From: Lunularia cruciata | Taxonomy: Eukaryota > Streptophyta > Marchantiopsida > Lunulariales > Lunulariaceae | Direction: 5' to 3' | Assembly (NCBI GenBank): GCA_948567375.1 | Contig: OX419756.1 | Coordinates: 38,764,333 to 38,828,332 of the forward strand | Length of the DNA: 64,000 bases | In this document: piece by piece, positions 60,601 through 64,000 of the stretch | Layout of the letters: each line of letters starts with the position of its first letter | Position numbering within the stretch: the first letter of the stretch is position 1 | Notes under the pieces: generated by a model | Told to the model about the DNA's origin: nothing | The model's input: only the letters and a program-made list of their open reading frames with translations | Databases searched by the model: none | Made by a program: the position numbers and the translations under genes

Positions 60601-63600
60601 GAAGAAAGGGAGCGACTGGAGATCCTTGAAGGCACTTTGAAACTCAGGGAAGAGTCTTTGGTGGAGCAGAGGGATGAATTGGTTAGTAACTTTCCAATTT
60701 TCTTGTTTGACAGGGTTGTTTACAACGGGTTCCTGTATTCCATTGTTATATATCGTGTCTGTTTCCGCCTGGATGTGCTGAGCCCGAATCTTGTGTTCCC
60801 GTTCTTCAGGTGAAGCTACAAGTAACGCTTGACGAACAAAGAAGAGAAGTGACGGCGCTGAAAGAAGAAGTTGAATCAGCCAAGACAGACTTGGAAAAGG
60901 AGCGCACGTCGTTGGAAAGAGAGAAAGAGGATTTCGAGAGCAGAAAGGATCTTGCTGCGGAGAAGTTGTTGGAAATTGAGCAAAAACTTGAAAGTAGTGC
61001 ACAGCGAGAACTGCAAGATCAGAAGCGGAGCACCATGTTGAGCGAAAGGGAAGAGAACCTGGACCAGATGTTCCAAGGTATCGAAGTAAAGGAACGGATT
61101 GTGAAGCAGGAGGAGGCCGCTGTGGAGGCTGAAAGGAGGAGACTTGCAGAGGAGAAGGAGGAATTGGAGAGGAGTAAGGAAGAAATCGAGGATAGCAAGG
61201 CACAGCTTGAACTGGAGCGTGAGCAGGTGCAGGCATACAAGGACAAACTGAAGAAAGAGCACGAGGCGGATATGAAAGAACTGGCTGAGGAGAGGATTAC
61301 TTTGAGGATGGGGGAGGAGCATGGAAGACAGCGACTCCAAGAGGAGAAGGAGGCTCTCCAACAACAGATTGAAGATGAAAAGCGTCAGATTGCTGCGGAG
61401 AAGGAGAGACTGAAGGTAATAGAGGAGGAAAGAGAAGAGTTGCTCTTGGTCCAGAAACAACTCAAAGAAGAGATTGATGAGTTCAGGGCTCGTAAGCAGC
61501 GGGTGAGCAGTGAGTTGGAAGAGCTAAAGACTGAGAAAGAAAGATTTGAACGGGAGTGGGAACTACTTGATGAGAAGAGGGAAGAGTTGAAGAAAGAGAA
61601 AGAGAAGTACGATGAAGAGAGTCGGAGTATGACCGAGTGGCTTCGCACTGAAGAAGAAAGGCTGAAGGTGGAGAAGCAGGAGATTCATGGTCAATTCTTG
61701 ACAAACTCAGAGGATCTTAGTGCTGAGCGGGAAGCCTTCATCAAGAGGATGGAGAAGGAGAGGGTGGACCTTTTTGCTAGGGTAGAAAGAGAGAAGGAGG
61801 ATTTAATGAGAAGCGTAGACCTACAAAAGACCGAGCTAGAGCGAAGCATAGAGAAAGAAAGGGAACAGTTCACGAAACTTGCAGAAGAGAGGGAAATCCG
61901 ACATTTCCAAGATCTAGAGCGAGAAAAGGAGAAAATCAAGGAGGCGAGTGATTCCTTACAGAGAGAATCGGAGCTTATTGGTTTAGAAAGGCAAAAGCTT
62001 GAGAAAGAAAGGCTGGAGATTTTAAAGCAGAGGGATGATGCAGAGAAAGAATGGTCTGAAATCAGGAAGGACATTGACCAGCTCCACATTCAAAGAGAGA
62101 AATTGAAGGAACAACGAGAAGCGTTACATCAAGAGAGGGAAGAGATTTTACTAGAAAAGGATATTGTCCAGAAAGAAGCTGACAGATTGAGGAGAATGAA
62201 ACATGAGCTGAAAGAAGGTGAGAGTAGCCTCCGGTACTCTGAGCAGCAACAGTCGCAACGAGGAGGACAGGAGGCTGAGGTATTGTCTCCTCCTCAACAA
62301 GGACAGTCGGTTGTTAGAGATTCAGGAAAGGAGCTTACATCTACAACACCAACAGGACTCGGTGCTACTACAGGTGCCGATGAAACTCCGGCTCGCAAGC
62401 TGATCACCTCACCGAGTGCCGGTTTGGGCTGGCTAAAAGCCTGCCTTTTCCGGAGCAACGACAAGACTGTAAAAGCACCAGCCGCTGAAGGACAGGCAGT
62501 AGCCGAAGGATCTGGGCAAAGAAGTGATTCAAGAGAGGTCAGGCAGCGATTGTTGCAGCCCTCCAGAAGCTTCAATCAGTCACAAGTAGCTCACCCTGTC
62601 GGTATCGATGCTGTTGGAAGTGCAAAGAAGCGGGTGAAGCGAGTGAAAAGAACTGGTCCGATGCAGGTTGTGACTGAGGAGGCCCGAGTAGGGAATTCAC
62701 AAGCTGAGTGGGCTGGAAGCCAGTTGGGGGATGAGCAGATTGAAGAGAGGGGAGCGGAAGCAATGTCTGAAGCGCCTGGAGATGCGAATGAAGAAAATCC
62801 TGTTGAGCAAAGTAGTAAGGGGAAAGACGAACAGGTCAACGATGCTGCACAGACATCTGAACAGAGGGGAGGCAAAGCAGGGAGGAAGAGACGACGCCAA
62901 CCAGCTAAAGAACCTAGTCAAAATTACCTTGAGAACAATGAAGAGTCTGATTCTGATACTGTGGGTGGTGGGAGAAGAAAGCGTCGCTTCAAGGACATCG
63001 ATGTCCTGAGTGGGTACAACGGGGACCCTGGCCAAGACACTCCAACTTCTCTCGTGGATACTCCGGGTGGTAGTCGAAGATACAATCTTCGACGCTCCAC
63101 ACTGTAAGACACTTCGAACTCATGGCGTGACGTTTTAGTGAAATGGAGTGTAGGAGAGATTTATTTGACCTTCAAGATTCAGAAATTGAGATACTGAAGA
63201 ATATAAAGACTATTTCTTAATACTTGCTTGCTCCGCTTACCACTTTCTGTGATTGACGTTTTTACGGAACTCAGTTTCCATCTGAACCTGGAACCTAGTT
63301 ATCGTAACGGCTTCTTGTCACTATTACAGAAGTACAACACAAATCAGAAACTTGAAAGGAATAGGAATAGCACAAATTTGCATGCCATAGGCGTAGTGAA
63401 GTCAATCCGTTAAATCTTTACAAGTCTTGGACGTCTCTGCTTCAAATATTAGCACGCTTGTCGCAGTTAACTTTTGGTGTATGGAACACTTATGGTCATG
63501 GTATCGAGATTGGAATTGGGTCTAAACCTTTAACATGTGCAATTGTGCAGTATAAGTACTCTGGCCACTCAAGCAGCCTCTGCACAGTCGGAGGAAAGAG

Positions 63601-64000
63601 AGCTTTCAGCTCACCCAGAGCGTTCTCATAAGAAGAGGACTCCACCTGCATCAATTCCTGAAGCAGATAAAGACCTCCCTGAAGTTTCGTCGCCTCCACC
63701 TTCTCAAGTAAGAGAAGTCTTGTACATATTCATGATATTATTCCCTCGTTTCCTGAATAGGGGATTATTTCCTTGACATAGTTAGTTGATTTATGGGTTT
63801 ATGGCCTGTCACAACGGGAGTTCTTGAAGAAAAGTTTTCAGATTCGGTGATCTGTACAATGCATGCGCCGCGCGTGCTGTATATGCATCATATGTTAACT
63901 TTGTCTTACATGTTAATATGATTGTCGCAGAGAGAAGCTCGACCTATAACAACTATCACCACTGTAACCACTGTTGAGGAAACCATTGTGAAGACGGAGA
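57320..64000 (+). CDS. NMCP1: NMCP/CRWN nuclear lamina-like coiled-coil protein (right-truncated by window)
   Basis: NMCP/CRWN proteins are the plant lamin analogues. They line the inner nuclear membrane, set nuclear size and shape and help anchor heterochromatin. Nine exons with GT-AG introns and consistent phases give at least 1,276 residues: 57320-57676, 58338-58547, 59089-59342, 59699-59969, 60167-60250, 60550-60681, 60810-63103, 63551-63707 and 63931-64000 onward. The family start MFTPQ fixes the ATG. A conserved head (LYDYQYQMGLLLMERKNW) is followed by a coiled coil of roughly 800 residues. The tail has a GLGWLKACLF motif (62421-62450), basic nuclear localisation signals (KKRVKRVKR, GRKRRR, RRKRR) and the conserved YNLRR (63081-63095). 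TPQK at the N terminus fits a CDK site. The NMCP1 rather than NMCP2 type is inferred from the tail motifs. The 3' end is outside the window. Confidence 0.9.
58338..58547 (+). CDS. NMCP1: NMCP exon 2
   Basis: 70 codons, phase 0 at both ends, AG before 58338 and GTAAGT after. It encodes LYDYQYQMGLLLMERKNW, the best-conserved block of the family, then QAAHLIALEEAERREQALKK and IEKRCVVD. Confidence 0.93.
59089..59342 (+). CDS. NMCP1: NMCP exon 3
   Basis: It starts LERALKEFRAEAAEVKQ, continuing exon 2 as in family members, and ends inside a Glu codon (phase 2) at GTAAGT. It is pure coiled coil. Confidence 0.92.
59699..59969 (+). CDS. NMCP1: NMCP exon 4
   Basis: It completes the split Glu codon and reads LEARKQELDKEEQSLKDWEN to LASITEREE, ending phase 0. 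The donor is GTTCGA, the weakest in the gene. Reading on would reach a stop at 60051. Confidence 0.88.
60167..60250 (+). CDS. NMCP1: NMCP exon 5
   Basis: 28 codons, TALGREISIEKKEKDALITQ to ASRLL, phase 0 at both ends, bounded by CTCAG and GTAAGC. Confidence 0.83.
60550..60681 (+). CDS. NMCP1: NMCP exon 6
   Basis: 44 codons, ELDALEHQVKRKESAINEER to LVEQRDEL, phase 0 at both ends, bounded by ATCAG and GTTAGT. Confidence 0.87.
60810..63103 (+). CDS. NMCP1: NMCP exon 7 (large exon)
   Basis: 2,294 bases. The first two thirds are continuous Glu/Lys/Arg/Leu coiled coil. KEEIDEFRARKQRVSSEL, then FEREWELLDEKREELKKEKE, matches the end-of-rod region of the family. The rest is the tail with SSLRYSEQQQ, the LGWLKACLF motif, three basic clusters, the acidic NEESDSDTVGG before RRKRR, and YNLRR. 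It ends in phase 2 at CT before GTAAGA. If the intron is retained, the next codon is a stop (63105-63107). Confidence 0.93.
63551..63707 (+). CDS. NMCP1: NMCP exon 8
   Basis: It completes the Leu codon and reads ISTLATQAASAQSEERELSA to VSSPPPSQ, hydrophilic and Pro/Ser-rich, with several SP and TP sites. The acceptor is TGTGCAG and the donor GTAAGA, phase 0. Support comes from frame continuity and splice signals rather than strong conservation. Confidence 0.75.
63931..64000 (+). CDS. NMCP1: NMCP exon 9 (continues beyond the window)
   Basis: After TGTCGCAG the frame reads REARPITTITTVTTVEETIV and KTE to the last base, Thr/Val-rich. The end of the gene is not in view. Confidence 0.72.

Noticed and set aside
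60589..62089. Long minus-strand ORFs (up to 215 codons) opposite NMCP exon 7
   Set aside because: They are mirror frames of a Glu/Lys-rich coiled coil, giving Ser/Leu/Phe-rich text. The plus strand has splice sites and family similarity.
60810..63107. Exon 7 as a stand-alone 765-codon gene starting at GTG
   Set aside because: The GTG follows TTCTTCAG directly, a normal splice acceptor, and the upstream exons continue the coiled coil in phase.

Overview
The window is nuclear DNA of a land plant. The evidence is a spliced gene with GT-AG introns near the right edge whose product is a plant-specific nuclear lamina-like protein (NMCP/CRWN family), in a background of plant-type LTR retrotransposons carrying chromodomains and tRNA-iMet-type primer-binding sites. 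The species cannot be read from the sequence. The advanced decay of the elements and the form of the NMCP N terminus (MFTPQ) would fit a large-genomed, possibly non-flowering plant, but that is a weak inference.

Bases 1 to about 52,600 are AT-rich, visibly poor in CpG, and consist of decayed and nested LTR retrotransposons with long featureless stretches between them. One Ty3/gypsy chromovirus family dominates. Its members are an integrase remnant (1-1440), a minus-strand element whose two ends lie at 3932-4491 and 19568-20113, a full-length plus-strand element (9913-16947), a solo LTR (17200-17928) and a 5'-truncated plus-strand copy (about 34260-39724). The minus-strand element appears to be split by roughly 10 kb of later insertions that include the full-length element. 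That element in turn carries a solo LTR of a second family in its RNase H region (14098-14511).

The second family is known here from five LTR copies of about 340-425 bp and one fragment. It has a TATA box and a U3 rich in GAAGCTTC palindromes. One copy (2847-3271) has a perfect four-unit heat-shock element, which suggests a heat-responsive, ONSEN-like promoter. A second Ty3/gypsy lineage (about 39725-41801, minus strand) is cut by the truncated chromovirus copy and by a small insert. Two or three regions (about 25250-27530 plus, 47340-49430 minus, perhaps 31800-34250 minus) hold decayed gag-like or coiled-coil reading frames that I cannot assign to a named family.

From about 52,600 the composition changes to CpG-containing, more balanced sequence. 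This part contains short interspersed repeats, a strong hairpin and a small tandem duplication, then the upstream region and 5' leader of the one clear host gene. The NMCP/CRWN gene starts at 57320 and runs off the right edge. Nine exons can be placed with consistent phases, giving at least 1,276 residues: a conserved head, a very long coiled coil, nuclear localisation signals and the conserved tail motifs. Its product should line the inner nuclear membrane and organise nuclear shape and chromatin. No RNA genes, CRISPR arrays or prokaryotic features were seen.
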